Below, piece after piece: positions 35,119-35,159 of a stretch of 35,159 bases of DNA. Position 1 is the first letter of the stretch; the number at the start of each line of letters is the position of its first letter. The notes under the pieces were generated by a model. The model searched no databases, was not told the DNA's origin, and was given only the letters and a program-made list of their open reading frames with translations. The stretch is from Neobacillus cucumis (GTDB taxonomy: Bacteria; Bacillota; Bacilli; Bacillales; Cytobacillaceae): assembly GCF_002860255.1 (NCBI RefSeq), contig NZ_PGVE01000048.1, forward strand, positions 1 to 35,159, written 5' to 3'. A program made the position numbers and the translations under genes.

Positions 35119-35159
35119 TTTAAATTAAACCTGCACTTCGTTATTTTTATGCTAGCCGG

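Noticed and set aside
1..35159. CRISPR array or insertion sequence
   Set aside because: No regularly spaced repeats of CRISPR type and no transposase-like frame or terminal inverted repeats were seen.

Overview
The window is a low-GC (roughly one third G+C by eye), strongly Gram-positive-looking sequence. Ribosome binding sites are GGAGG-type, TTG and GTG starts are common, and short hairpin-plus-U terminators are frequent. It reads as an integrated temperate siphophage, or a derivative of one, in an endospore-forming Bacillaceae host. The sporulation-inhibitor genes it carries (Sda-like, Spo0E-like) only make sense in a spore former. Nothing here fixes the species.

Layout. Left end (1-1611): an edge-cut gene start, tandem GGTCACA motifs, and a tyrosine integrase pointing outward. 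Left accessory block (1612-9800): a possible small RNA, an HD-GYP c-di-GMP phosphodiesterase, then a minus-strand module of membrane protein, replication-relaxation-like wHTH protein and FtsK/SpoIIIE-type ATPase. Divergent from it is a plus-strand group with an Xre regulator, an AlbA_2 (Schlafen-AAA-type) protein, a Spo0E-like phosphatase and small unknowns. Late module (9821-22593, minus strand): the canonical SPP1/HK97-like order of small terminase, large terminase, portal, minor head protein, scaffold, capsid, connectors, tail terminator, tail tube, tail chaperones with a -1 frameshift site, and tape measure. The operon stops at a terminator right after the tape measure gene. No baseplate, receptor-binding, holin or endolysin gene is present. 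An Sda-like gene sits between the two terminase genes.

Middle/early module (22700-31980, minus strand): many small genes, a tRNA-like gene with an oversized anticodon arm, a homing-endonuclease-like gene, a SLOG protein and a small Xre regulator flanked by two structured leader-like RNAs with terminator/antiterminator alternatives. Next comes a 952-residue single-chain RNA polymerase carrying the DxDGD catalytic motif and other motifs of the YonO/QDE-1 (RdRP-like double-psi beta-barrel) superfamily, then a winged-helix replication/regulatory protein. Right end (32000-35159): small genes, a strong promoter driving an apparently non-coding transcript, a consensus early promoter with operator, and a divergent Xre regulator. 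A GGTCACA palindrome at the extreme right matches the motif at the left end.

Working together: Xre proteins and the 34.65-34.70 kb promoter probably form the lysogeny switch. The large RNA polymerase is a good candidate to transcribe phage genes after induction, as shown for YonO of SP-beta. Sda- and Spo0E-like proteins, and possibly the HD-GYP enzyme, would push the host away from sporulation. Three genes with frame disruptions and the missing tail-tip and lysis genes suggest either a decaying prophage or an element dependent on a helper.
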